A stretch of DNA of 64,000 nt from Erythrobacter sp. KY5 (GTDB taxonomy: Bacteria; Pseudomonadota; Alphaproteobacteria; Sphingomonadales; Sphingomonadaceae), in contig NZ_CP021912.1 of assembly GCF_003264115.1 (NCBI RefSeq), forward strand, positions 434,001 through 498,000. The letters run 5' to 3'. A program made the translations under genes and the position numbers. A model generated the notes under the pieces. The model had not been told where the DNA came from. It ran no database searches and saw only the letters and a program-made list of their open reading frames with translations. Of the stretch, positions 43,545 to 52,234 are shown in pieces. Numbering within the stretch: position 1 is the first letter of the stretch; each line of letters opens with the position of its first letter.

Positions 43545-43569
43545 AAATCCGACTGATTCAGTCTGATTT
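43545..43569 (+). promoter_or_regulatory. IscR type-1-like operator upstream of the suf operon
   Basis: A 25-bp imperfect palindrome pairs 11 of 12 positions around a central T. Its core is GACT-N5-AGTC, flanked by AAATC and GATTT. It matches about 20 of 25 positions of the E. coli IscR type 1 consensus. It lies 36 bp before the regulator start codon and overlaps the likely -35 (TTGAAA, 43542-43547) and spacer, so binding would repress. Confidence 0.7.
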
Positions 43570-43605
43570 AAGAATGACTCGCAACAAGCGGATTTTCGCA
43601 ACGCC

Positions 43606-44040
43606 ATGCGCCTCTCTAACCTAGCCGATTATGCCGTCATTACGATGTGCCAGGCCGCCACGCATTGTGGCGATGGACGGGTGAGTGCGGCTGAGCTGGC
43701 CCATGAAACCGGGCTTCCCGTTCCAACGGTCCAGCGCTTGGTTTCCAAGCTGACATCCGCTGGGTTGCTGCGTTCGGTTCGCGGTGCTGGCGGAGGTCTG
43801 CAGCTCGGCAGACCGGCAGCGGCCATTACGGTTGCCGATATTGTCGAGGCGGTGGAAGGCCCGATCGCCTTGACCGCCTGCGTTGAGCACAAGGACTGCG
43901 ATCACGAAGCGCGCTGCTCAATGAAGCCGCATTGGCCGATCATCAACGCAAAACTCCGCAGCGCACTCGCCGAAGTTACGCTCGACCATCTGCGCCACGC
44001 TCCGGCGCCAACTCAATCCTACGAAAAGCACATGGCATGA
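43606..44040 (+). CDS. iscR: Rrf2-family Fe-S-responsive suf regulator (IscR-like)
   Basis: This 144-residue Rrf2 protein has the winged-helix region [20 protein letters not shown] and [20 protein letters not shown], and three cysteines in [20 protein letters not shown] that could hold an Fe-S cluster. As first gene of the suf operon, it would sense cluster status and repress through the palindrome directly upstream. Its stop overlaps the sufB start by 4 bp. The symbol is by homology; some genomes call this gene sufR or a SUF-type regulator. Confidence 0.88.
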   Translation: MRLSNLADYAVITMCQAATHCGDGRVSAAELAHETGLPVPTVQRLVSKLTSAGLLRSVRGAGGGLQLGRPAAAITVADIVEAVEGPIALTACVEHKDCDHEARCSMKPHWPIINAKLRSALAEVTLDHLRHAPAPTQSYEKHMA

Positions 44041-45524
44041 CCGAACAGATCGACACACAAGAGATGGACGCAGACGCCAAGGCCGCTGCCGCCAATGCTG
44101 CCGAATACGAGCATGGCTGGTCCTCCGATATCGAGACCGAATATGCGGAAAAAGGCCTGTCCGAGGACACCGTTCGCTTTATCTCGGGAAAGAAGGGCGA
44201 GCCGCAATGGATGCTGGACTGGCGCCTCAAGGCTTTCCGTCTTTGGCAGGAAATGCAGGAGCCTGACTGGGCGAAGGTCGGCTATCCGGCGATCGACTAT
44301 CAGGACGCCTATTATTACGCCGCGCCCAAGAAGAAGGTAGAACTCGAATCGCTCGACGAGCTCGATCCCGAGATCAAACGCGTCTATGACAAGCTCGGCA
44401 TTCCCATCGGCGAGCAGGAAGTGCTTGCCGGTGTGAAGGGCGCGAAGAAGGTTGCCGTGGATGCCGTGTTCGACAGCGTGAGCGTTGCGACAACATTCCG
44501 CGAAGAGCTGAAGAAGGCGGGCGTTATCTTCCTGTCGATTTCCGAAGCGATCAAGGAATACCCGGAGCTCGTCAAAAAATGGCTTGGCCGCGTCGTGCCT
44601 CAGCGCGACAATTACTTCGCCTGCCTCAACAGCGCGGTCTTTTCCGACGGCACGTTCGTTTACGTGCCCGAGGGTGTGCGTTGCCCGATGGAGCTTTCGA
44701 CCTATTTTCGCATCAACGCGGAAAACACCGGCCAGTTCGAACGCACGCTGATCATTGCCGAGAAGGGCAGCTATGTCAGCTATCTCGAAGGCTGCACAGC
44801 GCCGATGCGCGACGAGAACCAGCTGCACGCCGCCGTGGTCGAACTTGTCGCGATGGAAGATGCCGAGATTAAGTATTCGACTGTGCAGAACTGGTATCCG
44901 GGAAATTCGGAAGGCGTGGGCGGGATCTACAATTTCGTCACAAAGCGCGGCCTGTGCCAAGGTGACCGCTCCAAAATCAGCTGGACGCAGGTCGAAACCG
45001 GCAGCGCGGTGACGTGGAAATATCCCTCCTGCGTTCTCAACGGCAAAGACAGCGTGGGCGAATTTTACTCGGTCGCGGTCACGAACAATTTCCAGCAAGC
45101 CGACACGGGCACCAAGATGATCCACAACGGCGCAGGTTCGCGCTCGACTATCATCTCAAAGGGCATTTCGGCGGGCAAATCGAACAACACCTATCGCGGG
45201 TTAGTCCGCGTCGGCCCCAAGGCCGACGGCGTGCGCAACTTCACCCAGTGCGACAGCCTGCTGCTCGGAGACGAATGCGGCGCGCACACCGTGCCGTATA
45301 TCGAGGTCAAGAACCCCGGCGCCCAGATCGAGCACGAGGCGACCACCTCGAAGATCAGCGACGAACAGCTGTTCTACGCGATGCAGCGCGGGCTGGACGA
45401 GGAAGAGGCCGTGGCGCTGATCGTCAATGGCTTTGCCAAGGACGTGCTGAAAGAGCTGCCGATGGAGTTTGCCGTCGAAGCGCAGAAGCTGCTGGCGATT
45501 TCGCTTGAGGGGAGTGTTGGATAA
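44037..45524 (+). CDS. sufB: Fe-S cluster assembly scaffold SufB
   Basis: SufB forms the SufBCD scaffold that builds Fe-S clusters under stress. The 495-residue protein shows the family blocks [68 protein letters not shown] and [19 protein letters not shown]; the conserved Cys in LEGCTAP and the C-terminal Cys in [17 protein letters not shown] fit the sulfur-acceptor positions. The ATG at 44037 overlaps the regulator stop. A low-G+C small gene overlaps its stop. Confidence 0.97.
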   Translation: MTEQIDTQEMDADAKAAAANAAEYEHGWSSDIETEYAEKGLSEDTVRFISGKKGEPQWMLDWRLKAFRLWQEMQEPDWAKVGYPAIDYQDAYYYAAPKKKVELESLDELDPEIKRVYDKLGIPIGEQEVLAGVKGAKKVAVDAVFDSVSVATTFREELKKAGVIFLSISEAIKEYPELVKKWLGRVVPQRDNYFACLNSAVFSDGTFVYVPEGVRCPMELSTYFRINAENTGQFERTLIIAEKGSYVSYLEGCTAPMRDENQLHAAVVELVAMEDAEIKYSTVQNWYPGNSEGVGGIYNFVTKRGLCQGDRSKISWTQVETGSAVTWKYPSCVLNGKDSVGEFYSVAVTNNFQQADTGTKMIHNGAGSRSTIISKGISAGKSNNTYRGLVRVGPKADGVRNFTQCDSLLLGDECGAHTVPYIEVKNPGAQIEHEATTSKISDEQLFYAMQRGLDEEEAVALIVNGFAKDVLKELPMEFAVEAQKLLAISLEGSVG

Positions 45525-45760
45525 TGATTGGTGTTTATGTGAGTGCTGACGATGCCGCAAAAAAGCCGCTAGTGGCCGATCACTTTGAGTTCCACGCTGT
45601 TCCAAGGGTTGGTGAAGAAGTGGTCGTCGACCAAGACGGCTCTCAGTTTCTCTTGTTAGTTGAGAGTGTGACTAACTTTGCCCAAACAAAGGGAGACATT
45701 ATGAACCAAGTCAGCCCGATTCACATTAAGTGTGCTCTAATTCATAGACTCGAGCGGTGA
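45524..45760 (+). CDS. Small hypothetical protein (78 aa) inserted after sufB
   Basis: The ATG overlaps the sufB TAA by one base (TAATG), giving translational coupling. The product starts [20 protein letters not shown] and has no signal peptide, helix or motif that I recognise; it looks like a small beta-rich protein. By eye its G+C is about 48%, clearly lower than neighbouring genes, suggesting recent acquisition. One base separates its stop from the next GTG start. Function unknown. Confidence 0.6.
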   Translation: MIGVYVSADDAAKKPLVADHFEFHAVPRVGEEVVVDQDGSQFLLLVESVTNFAQTKGDIMNQVSPIHIKCALIHRLER

Positions 45761-45761
45761 A

Positions 45762-46274
45762 GTGACTGACCGCAAAACCCTCGGCCTCAAGGACACATCG
45801 GACACCGAACCGACCCTCAACAAGAAGGGCCGGGGCTGGAAAATCTCGGACAAGCGGCTCGACGAGCTGCATGATCGTGCGCGCGAGATGAAGCGCTTTG
45901 CTTCGCCTGCGAACAAGGCGCTCGCCGAACGGTTCGCCAAGGCTGACCTTGGCCGCTACACCTTCAAGCGCTTTGCCGTGGTCGGCAGTGCGATCGTCGA
46001 TTTCAACTGCCACAATCTCGGCATGGCGATCATGATCGATGAAGAGGGCCAGGACGACACGCTCGCCAAGCGCCGCGACAAGAGCCTTGAGTCGGTCGGC
46101 ATCCGCGTGATGCGGATCAAGGCCGCAGATATCCTCGAGAACATGGATGGCGTGCTCCAGCGGATTACCGCCGGAATGCGCATCCGGATCGAAGACAAGC
46201 GCGAGGCGCGCCGAGAGCATCGCGCGTCCTCCACACCCAGCAGGCATCAATCACGGGACTCAGCCGAACAATGA
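45762..46274 (+). CDS. DUF559-type endonuclease-like protein
   Basis: This 170-residue protein has the short DUF559 (restriction endonuclease-like) core: LGRYTFKRFAVVGSAIVDFN, EGQDDTLAKRRDKSLESVGI and RVMRIKAADILENMDGVL, with the E/D-containing strand SAIVDF and a repeated basic patch near the C-terminus. The usual second acidic residue in the E-x-D pair reads as EEGQDD. The start is GTG with a GAGCGG-like sequence nearby. It sits between sufB and sufC, as seen in some relatives, and its stop overlaps the next gene by 4 bp. Confidence 0.75.
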   Translation: MTDRKTLGLKDTSDTEPTLNKKGRGWKISDKRLDELHDRAREMKRFASPANKALAERFAKADLGRYTFKRFAVVGSAIVDFNCHNLGMAIMIDEEGQDDTLAKRRDKSLESVGIRVMRIKAADILENMDGVLQRITAGMRIRIEDKREARREHRASSTPSRHQSRDSAEQ

Positions 46275-46825
46275 CCAGCCTATCACTTCTCGTCGCTCCC
46301 CTCATCGCGCTTCAGGGCGTGGGTCAGGCTCCTGTTGCCATCGAAAACGATGCGCCCGAGACGTGGACCCTCGAATATCCTCGATTGATCCAGCCTTTTG
46401 TCGAAGATTACCGCAGGTGCCTATCGCTCCAGTTGCGCACGGTCAGGGGAGAGGCCGATTTCGAATCGCAGCACCGCGCCAACCTGCCGCGCTGTGCTGA
46501 TGTGTTCGACGCATCGGTCGAAGGGGCAGCGTCGCTCCTCGCCCGTCGCGGTGAGGGCGCAGAATTTACCGCAGCCGACGTGCGCGAAATCTTCGAACAT
46601 ATCGGGCGTATCCACATCGCGCGCGGCGCCGACCTCGATAATCAGTTCACTTTTCTCCAGCGCTCGCAGGCAGCAGCACAGGAACAATATGAAGCCGAAC
46701 GCCCCAAGGGTCTTGTGCTTGAATTGCGCGATGCCTCGGTCGTGAAGGCCCGCACCGACGCGACTGCCGAAGCCGCACAGGCTGCTTACGAAAAACGGGA
46801 GGCACCCAATGCTGACAATCAATAA
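46271..46825 (+). CDS. Hypothetical exported or membrane-anchored protein before sufC
   Basis: The 184-residue product begins with a hydrophobic stretch (MTSLSLLVAPLIALQGVGQAP) that could be a signal peptide. The remainder is helical and acidic, with a coiled-coil-like C-terminal third (LQRSQAAAQEQYEAE). I recognise no domain. The ATG overlaps the DUF559 stop and the coding sequence overlaps the sufC start by 17 bp, so it is translated as part of the suf operon. Confidence 0.65.
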   Translation: MTSLSLLVAPLIALQGVGQAPVAIENDAPETWTLEYPRLIQPFVEDYRRCLSLQLRTVRGEADFESQHRANLPRCADVFDASVEGAASLLARRGEGAEFTAADVREIFEHIGRIHIARGADLDNQFTFLQRSQAAAQEQYEAERPKGLVLELRDASVVKARTDATAEAAQAAYEKREAPNADNQ

Positions 46826-47564
46826 TCTCCACGCCGAAGTAGACGGCAAGGCGATCCTCAAGGGGCTGAGCCTCGAGATCCCCGCAGGTGAAGTCCACGC
46901 CATCATGGGGCCCAACGGAGCGGGCAAGTCAACGCTCGCCCATGTGCTCGGCGGAAAGCCGGGCTACGATGTGACGGCCGGATCGGTGACGTTCCGCGGC
47001 ACCGATCTGTTTGACCTCGACCCGCATGAGCGCGCCGCGACCGGCCTGTTCCTCGGCTTTCAGTACCCGGTGGAAATTCCCGGCGTCTCCAATGTGCAGT
47101 TTCTGCGCGAGGCGTTGAACGCACAGCGCAAATATCGCGGCGAAGAACCGCTCTCCGGCGGCGAGTTTCTGAAGCTCGCCAAGGAAAAGGCGGGCTTGCT
47201 GAAAATGGACATGGAAATGCTCAAGCGGCAGGTCAATGTCGGCTTCTCGGGCGGCGAAAAGAAGCGCGCCGAGATGGTCCAGATGGGCATTCTCGACCCC
47301 GCATTTGCCGTTCTCGACGAAACCGATAGCGGCCTCGACATCGATGCGCTGCGCGTGGTGGGTGAAGGGATCAATTCGATCATGCGCGCACCCGAAAAGG
47401 GCGTTCTGCTGATCACGCATTATCAGCGCCTGCTCGACGTTGTGAAGCCCGATCGCGTATCGGTGCTGGCCGATGGCCGCATCGTCGAAACCGGCGGTCC
47501 CGAGCTCGCGCTTCGCCTTGAGAGTGAGGGCTACGACGCCATCATGGCAGAGATGAGCGCATGA
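46809..47564 (+). CDS. sufC: Fe-S assembly ATPase SufC
   Basis: SufC is the ABC-type ATPase of the SufBCD complex. The 251-residue protein has Walker A MGPNGAGKSTLAHVLGG, the Q-loop region LFLGFQYPVEIPG, the signature FSGGEKKRAEMVQM and Walker B AFAVLDETDSGLD, followed by the H-loop ITHYQRLLD. Length is normal. It overlaps the preceding hypothetical gene by 17 bp and the next gene by 4 bp. Confidence 0.97.
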   Translation: MLTINNLHAEVDGKAILKGLSLEIPAGEVHAIMGPNGAGKSTLAHVLGGKPGYDVTAGSVTFRGTDLFDLDPHERAATGLFLGFQYPVEIPGVSNVQFLREALNAQRKYRGEEPLSGGEFLKLAKEKAGLLKMDMEMLKRQVNVGFSGGEKKRAEMVQMGILDPAFAVLDETDSGLDIDALRVVGEGINSIMRAPEKGVLLITHYQRLLDVVKPDRVSVLADGRIVETGGPELALRLESEGYDAIMAEMSA

Positions 47565-47866
47565 TACTGGCCTCGCTCCTTCTTGCCATCCAGGCCGCCC
47601 CGGCTGAGCCGGTGCCCGAGATTGTCGTTCTGGGTAACCTGCGTAGCGCTCAAGTGAGCGTGGGTCAGGATAGCGGGGGCGACTGGCACTGCTCGCTCAG
47701 CAAATCGACGGGGCGACCGAGCCTCGATGATCGCTTTTGCCGCGCAGTGACCAAATGCGTGCGCGAGGGGGCCAGCGACGAGCAGGCTGTGAGCAGCTGT
47801 ATTCGAGAAACCCGCGCACGATTGATGCGCCGCGTCCAGCGCGCGATGGAGCGCAATCCTTCATGA
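47561..47866 (+). CDS. Small exported protein with conserved cysteines between sufC and sufD
   Basis: The 101-residue product has an N-terminal hydrophobic segment (MILASLLLAIQAAPAEPVPE, cleavage near residue 16). The mature part holds four cysteines (WHCSLSK, RFCRAV, KCVREG, SCIRET), suggesting disulfides. It overlaps sufC and sufD by 4 bp each, so it is translationally coupled to both. It recurs in sphingomonad suf clusters in my recollection, but no function is known to me. Confidence 0.65.
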   Translation: MILASLLLAIQAAPAEPVPEIVVLGNLRSAQVSVGQDSGGDWHCSLSKSTGRPSLDDRFCRAVTKCVREGASDEQAVSSCIRETRARLMRRVQRAMERNPS

Positions 47867-48630
47867 ACGAGACCGCAACCCTCCCCACTCGCCGCGATGA
47901 AGCATGGCGCTACGCCGATGCGGACTTCCTTGCGAGCGCCGCGCCCGAGGCTGTCAATCATTGGCGCACGCTCGATGTGCCCGCCGGAGAGACCCGCCGC
48001 GAATGCACGGTGCACGGTTTTGGCCCGGAAGCACGGGGCATGGTCGACCGGCTGCGCGTAAGGGTCGGCAAGGGAGGCCGGTTCGAAGCGTTCAAGGTCA
48101 TCACAGGCGGCAGGTATGCCCGCGTCGAACTGGACGTGACGCTTGAAGAAGGCGCGCATTTCGAGTTTGGCGGCGTCACGATCGGCGGCGGCGACAAGGT
48201 GCAGGAATTCGTGACGCTCACCCGCCATGATCATCCAAACGCGACCTCGAACCAGACCGTGCGCGCTGTGCAATGGGGCCAGAGCACGGGCAGCTTCCTT
48301 GGCGAAATCAAGGTTGCCCGCCACGCGCAGAAGACCGACGCCGCGCAGGATTTCAAGGGCCTGCTGCTCGAAGCGGGCGCGAGCGCGAATGCCGTGCCGC
48401 AGCTGGAGATTTTCGCTGACGACGTGAAGTGCGCGCATGGCGCGACTGTCGGCCAGCTGGATGAGGCTGCCCGCTACTACATGGCGGCACGCGGCCTCTC
48501 GCCCGACGCGGCAAAGCGTTTGCTCGTGCAGGCCTTCATCGGCGATGCCTTTGTCTCGCTCGAAGACGAGGCAGTGCGCGAACACCTGCTTGACGATGCG
48601 CTCGAAGCGCTGGAGGAGGCCGCGCTGTGA
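47863..48630 (+). CDS. sufD: Fe-S assembly protein SufD
   Basis: SufD pairs with SufB in the scaffold complex. The 255-residue protein, short relative to E. coli SufD, has RRDEAWRYADADFLA near the N-terminus and the core FKGLLLEAGASANAVPQLEI, split over the conserved SufBD block, then DDVKCAHGATVGQLDEAARYY. The ATG overlaps the preceding stop by 4 bp, and the stop overlaps the sufS GTG. Shortening is in the N-terminal helical part, a common form in alphaproteobacteria. Confidence 0.94.
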   Translation: MNETATLPTRRDEAWRYADADFLASAAPEAVNHWRTLDVPAGETRRECTVHGFGPEARGMVDRLRVRVGKGGRFEAFKVITGGRYARVELDVTLEEGAHFEFGGVTIGGGDKVQEFVTLTRHDHPNATSNQTVRAVQWGQSTGSFLGEIKVARHAQKTDAAQDFKGLLLEAGASANAVPQLEIFADDVKCAHGATVGQLDEAARYYMAARGLSPDAAKRLLVQAFIGDAFVSLEDEAVREHLLDDALEALEEAAL

Positions 48631-49853
48631 ACGCTCCTGCGTCCCTGACCCGCGATCTGCGCGCTGACTTTCCGGGCCTTGTGACCCGCGAAGGTGAGCC
48701 GTGGCACTATCTCGACACCGCAGCGACCTCGCAAAAACCGCGCAGCGTCATCGACGCCATGGCGCGCGCCATGGGCGAGGATTACGCGACCGTGCATCGC
48801 GGCGTCTATTCGCGCTCGGCCGATATGACGCTCGCTTATGAAGCCGCGCGTCGACGGATCGCTGAGTTGGTCGGCGGCTCGGAGAACGAGATCGTCTTCA
48901 CCCGCGGCGCGACCGAGGCGATCAACCTCGCGGCGAACAGCTGGGGCAGGGCGAACCTCAAGGCAGGCGATCGCATCCTTCTTTCGCAGCTGGAGCATCA
49001 CTCGAACATCGTGCCCTGGCAGATGGTGGCCGAGGCTACCGGCGCGCAGATCGACGTTATCCCCCTGACCGACGATCACCGGATCGACCTTGACGCGGCG
49101 GAGGCAATGATTTCGTCCGAGCACAAGCTCGTGGCGCTGGCGCATGTCTCGAATGTGCTTGGCAGCGTGCTCGACGCGAAGCGCGCGGCGGACATGGCGC
49201 ACGGCGTTGGCGCGAATATCCTGCTCGATGGCTGTCAGGCGGTGCCGCATATGCCGGTCAACGTCGCGGCGCTCGATTGCGACTTCTATGTCTTCTCGGC
49301 CCACAAGCTGTACGGTCCCACTGGGATCGGAGCGCTCTGGGCGCGAGCCGAACTGCTCGAAGCCATGCCCCCATGGGAAGGTGGCGGGTCTATGATCGAC
49401 CGCGTGACCTTCGAAAAGACCACTTATGACGCAGCGCCGCAGCGCTTCGAAGCGGGGACGCCTGCTATTACCGAAGCGATCGCATTCGCGGCAGCGGTCG
49501 ACTATGTCAGCGAAGTCGGACTTGAGCAGATGCACGAGGACGAAGCCAAGTTGGTGGCTAAACTGCGCCGCGAACTCACCGCGATGAACGATGTGACGGT
49601 GTTCGGACCTGATGACAGTGCCGGAATCGTCAGCTTCGCCATCGATGGCATTCACCCGCATGACCTTGGCACGATCCTCGACGAGGCGAACGTCGCCATT
49701 CGCGCAGGCCACCATTGCGCGCAGCCATTGATGGACTATCTCGGCGTTCCCGCGACCGCGCGCGCCAGCTTCGGGCTTTATTCGACACAGGCCGATGTCG
49801 ATGCGCTGCTCGAGGGGATCGCCCGCACGCGCCGGATTTTTGGAAAGGACTAG
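48627..49853 (+). CDS. sufS: Cysteine desulfurase SufS
   Basis: SufS is a PLP enzyme that takes sulfur from cysteine for cluster assembly. The 408-residue protein carries the PLP Lys227 in YVFSAHKLYGPTG, the persulfide Cys364 in RAGHHCAQPLMD and the N-terminal WHYLDTAATSQKPRSV. The GTG start overlaps the sufD stop (GTGA). No SufE is seen in the operon; the MIP18-type gene and the A-type carrier follow. Confidence 0.97.
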   Translation: MNAPASLTRDLRADFPGLVTREGEPWHYLDTAATSQKPRSVIDAMARAMGEDYATVHRGVYSRSADMTLAYEAARRRIAELVGGSENEIVFTRGATEAINLAANSWGRANLKAGDRILLSQLEHHSNIVPWQMVAEATGAQIDVIPLTDDHRIDLDAAEAMISSEHKLVALAHVSNVLGSVLDAKRAADMAHGVGANILLDGCQAVPHMPVNVAALDCDFYVFSAHKLYGPTGIGALWARAELLEAMPPWEGGGSMIDRVTFEKTTYDAAPQRFEAGTPAITEAIAFAAAVDYVSEVGLEQMHEDEAKLVAKLRRELTAMNDVTVFGPDDSAGIVSFAIDGIHPHDLGTILDEANVAIRAGHHCAQPLMDYLGVPATARASFGLYSTQADVDALLEGIARTRRIFGKD

Positions 49854-49857
49854 GCTG

Positions 49858-50355
49858 ATGGACAAGCCTCAGGACGAGAAAGACTACGTTGCCGCACCCG
49901 CGCCCAACGACACGGTGATCGACAAGCCTCCGCGTGCGCGCGTCGAGGATGCGATTGACGAGGACGATGCGCCCGCCCCCAAGCGCGAACGCGATTATCT
50001 CGAAGGCTTCCTTCACGCAAAGCCGGCAGAAGGCCCGGTCGGCGGCGCTGGCAGCGATTTGCAACAGGCCGTGATCGACGCGCTCAAGGAAATTTACGAC
50101 CCGGAAATCCCGGTCAACATCTATGACCTTGGCCTCATTTACGGTGTCGAGGTCGATGACGAATCCGATGCAACGATCACGATGACGCTCACCACTCCGC
50201 ATTGCCCAGTTGCCGAGACCATGCCGGGCGAGGTCGAACTGCGCGCTGCTTCGGTGCCGGGTATCCGCGATGCCGAGGTAGAGCTTGTCTGGGACCCGCC
50301 ATGGTCGCCCGAGAAGATGAGCGACGAAGCGCGGCTTGAACTGGGGATGCTGTGA
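49858..50355 (+). CDS. sufT: SufT/MIP18-type Fe-S assembly protein
   Basis: This 165-residue protein joins a charged, Pro-rich N-terminal 55 residues to a MIP18/DUF59 domain. The domain shows VIDALKEIYDPEIPVNIYDLG, near residue 72, LIYGVEVDDESDATI and TTPHCPVAETM with the conserved Cys. It helps Fe-S cluster delivery. It begins four bases after sufS and overlaps sufA by one base at the stop. Confidence 0.9.
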   Translation: MDKPQDEKDYVAAPAPNDTVIDKPPRARVEDAIDEDDAPAPKRERDYLEGFLHAKPAEGPVGGAGSDLQQAVIDALKEIYDPEIPVNIYDLGLIYGVEVDDESDATITMTLTTPHCPVAETMPGEVELRAASVPGIRDAEVELVWDPPWSPEKMSDEARLELGML

Positions 50356-50723
50356 TGGCTGATACCAAGACAAGAGCCAAAGAACGCCAGCGCCCCGCCG
50401 CGGTCATCCTGACCAAGGGTGCCGAGGCTCGCATCGCCGAACTCATGAGCAAGGCCCCCGACGACGCGATCGGCGTGAAGCTATCGACGCCGCGCCGGGG
50501 TTGCTCAGGGCTCGCCTATTCGGTCGACTATGTCGCGCAAGAGGCCAAGTTCGACGAGAAGATCGAAACCCCCGGCGGCACGTTCTACATCGACGGGGCG
50601 AGTGTGCTCTACCTTGTCGGCTCGACCATGGACTGGGTCGAGGATGACTTCACTGCCGGCTTCGTGTTCGAGAACCCCAATGCCAAGGGTGCCTGCGGAT
50701 GCGGTGAGAGCTTCATGGTCTGA
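50355..50723 (+). CDS. sufA: A-type Fe-S carrier of the suf operon
   Basis: This 122-residue HesB/IscA-family protein has the three conserved cysteines, one in RRGCSGLAYSVDY and two in the terminal KGACGCGESFMV. It passes clusters from SufBCD to target proteins. The ATG at 50355 shares one base with the preceding TGA; a GTG three bases upstream is an alternative. It is distinct from the A-type protein at 16.5 kb. Confidence 0.92.
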   Translation: MADTKTRAKERQRPAAVILTKGAEARIAELMSKAPDDAIGVKLSTPRRGCSGLAYSVDYVAQEAKFDEKIETPGGTFYIDGASVLYLVGSTMDWVEDDFTAGFVFENPNAKGACGCGESFMV

Positions 50724-51202
50724 TGGCCAAGACGGTCGAGCTGACTACCCGCATCGCGGCTCCGCCCGAAGTCGTGCTCCGGCATGTCATGACGCCGCGT
50801 TTGCTCGATCACGTTGCTGCGCCGATGATCCGGTTCAGCTATCCGCCGAGTTTTGATCGTGCGGGCGAATGGCCGCTTGGAAAACACTGTGTAACCATGC
50901 GCTTCATGGGCATCATCCCGATCGGTTGGCAGGTGATCGGGATTGAGGTGCCAGATAGTCCCGACAAGGACACGCACCTGCTTCGCGACAACGGGTACGG
51001 CCCTTTGATCAGGCGCTGGGACCACTGGATCGCTGTCCGCCCCGATCCGTCAGGTTCGGGCACGCTCTACACCGATCGGGTGCACATTGACGCAGGCCTG
51101 CTTACGCCGGTGATCGCTGCCTATGCGAAGGTGTTCTACGCCCATCGCCAGAAGCGCTGGCGCGAGCTCGCAGCGGACGGTTTCGCGGCGCTGAGAGGCT
51201 AG
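50723..51202 (+). CDS. SRPBCC-fold protein at the end of the suf operon
   Basis: The 159-residue protein has the pattern of a START/polyketide cyclase-like SRPBCC fold: AKTVELTTRIAAPPEVVLRH at the N-terminus, a beta-rich centre (HWIAVRPDPSGSGTLYTDRV) and a long C-terminal helix (FYAHRQKRWRELAADGF). Such domains bind hydrophobic ligands. The start overlaps the sufA stop by one base, so it is coupled to the operon, though a role in Fe-S assembly is not established. Confidence 0.75.
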   Translation: MAKTVELTTRIAAPPEVVLRHVMTPRLLDHVAAPMIRFSYPPSFDRAGEWPLGKHCVTMRFMGIIPIGWQVIGIEVPDSPDKDTHLLRDNGYGPLIRRWDHWIAVRPDPSGSGTLYTDRVHIDAGLLTPVIAAYAKVFYAHRQKRWRELAADGFAALRG

Positions 51203-51205
51203 CGC

Positions 51206-52150
51206 TTACTCGCCTTCGTCGATGATCCGCGCGATCAGGCGGCGTTCGAGTTCGTCGATCTCACCGTCGGCTTCGATCATCTTGTCGAGCCACTCCTGCT
51301 CGTGATCGGTGATCTCTTCGCCCGCAATTGCCTGCTCTGTGAAGCTCGGCCCTGCATCGCGTTTGCCGAAGACCTTTCCGAAGTGATTGGCGACCTGCGG
51401 CGCCTCGCGCGCCATGCGGCCCATGAAGCGCCCGACATTGGCCTTGTTGTCCGCGACGAACTCCTGAAGTTCCTTCGCCCGGCCATGTTCAAGCTGCGCG
51501 TTCTGAAACGCGAAACCTTTGAGGTAGTTGCTTACCCCATCGAGGAAGAGTTCGTCCCATTCCGGAGCGTTGGCTTCGGCAAGCGTCTTGTCCTTCAGGC
51601 GGAAGAGCATTTCGGCTTCGAACCGGCTAACGGCCGCGGGACCGTGACCGCCGCTTGCAAAGACTACGCGCCGCAGGATCTGTGCTTCAGCCGACGTGAT
51701 GTGCACGTCCGAAAGCTCACCACCGCAGCGCGTCGGGCCTGTGCCGCTCAACACCTCGCGCTCAATCTGTTCGATCACGTAATCCTTGAGGCGGTCGGGC
51801 GTGTTCTCGGCGCGTTCGATGATGCGAACGATCGTTTCAAGCTCGACCAAGCTTTCGACCACGCCATCGTGATCGACCTGACCGATGAGCCACTCAGCTT
51901 CTTCGAGGTTGCATTGCAGACGGGGCTGCGTGCCATTGAGGACAAACTCGCCAATCGCTTCGACGAAGAAGTCGCACCATTGTTCGTCGCGGGTGCGAAG
52001 CGTGTTGTTGATCGCAAACAGCGCCTCGGCTTCCTCGCGGGTGATGATCCCGTCGCCCCAGCCTTCACGGCGCAGCGCCAGAACTTCGTCAGCCGCTACC
52101 TGTCCATCGGCGGCAACACGCCGTGCAAGATCGGTGAATTGGGTCGTCAT
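51206..52150 (-). CDS. Unknown soluble protein with internal repeats (314 aa)
   Basis: The protein is helical and acidic and appears to contain two to three repeated units. Units begin near EVLALRREGWGDGIITREEA and EAQILRRVVFASGGHGPAAV, each followed about 20 residues later by an aromatic/acidic segment such as WCDFFVEAIGEFVL or WDELFLDGVSNYLK. A third shorter unit is near ITDHEQEWLDKMIEADGEID. I recognise no domain. It is convergent with the suf operon. Function unknown. Confidence 0.75.
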   Translation of the reverse strand: MTTQFTDLARRVAADGQVAADEVLALRREGWGDGIITREEAEALFAINNTLRTRDEQWCDFFVEAIGEFVLNGTQPRLQCNLEEAEWLIGQVDHDGVVESLVELETIVRIIERAENTPDRLKDYVIEQIEREVLSGTGPTRCGGELSDVHITSAEAQILRRVVFASGGHGPAAVSRFEAEMLFRLKDKTLAEANAPEWDELFLDGVSNYLKGFAFQNAQLEHGRAKELQEFVADNKANVGRFMGRMAREAPQVANHFGKVFGKRDAGPSFTEQAIAGEEITDHEQEWLDKMIEADGEIDELERRLIARIIDEGE

Positions 52151-52234
52151 TGGCCGTGTGGTCCCTGTTATTGAGCCACCGGCATCGCAGAATGTGCTTA
52201 AGACCGGGTTACCAAGCGCTGCACCCGCTTTGCG

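Noticed and set aside
43521..43605. An iron-responsive Irr/RirA site instead of IscR-like operator
   Set aside because: The core GACT-N5-AGTC is a much closer match to the Rrf2/IscR type-1 pattern than to ICE or iron-responsive operators as I remember them.
48477..49865. A 462-residue minus-strand reading frame opposite sufS
   Set aside because: It is entirely antisense to the well-conserved sufS, with a His/Arg-rich random composition, no ribosome-binding site and no family motif. It reflects codon bias of the opposite strand.
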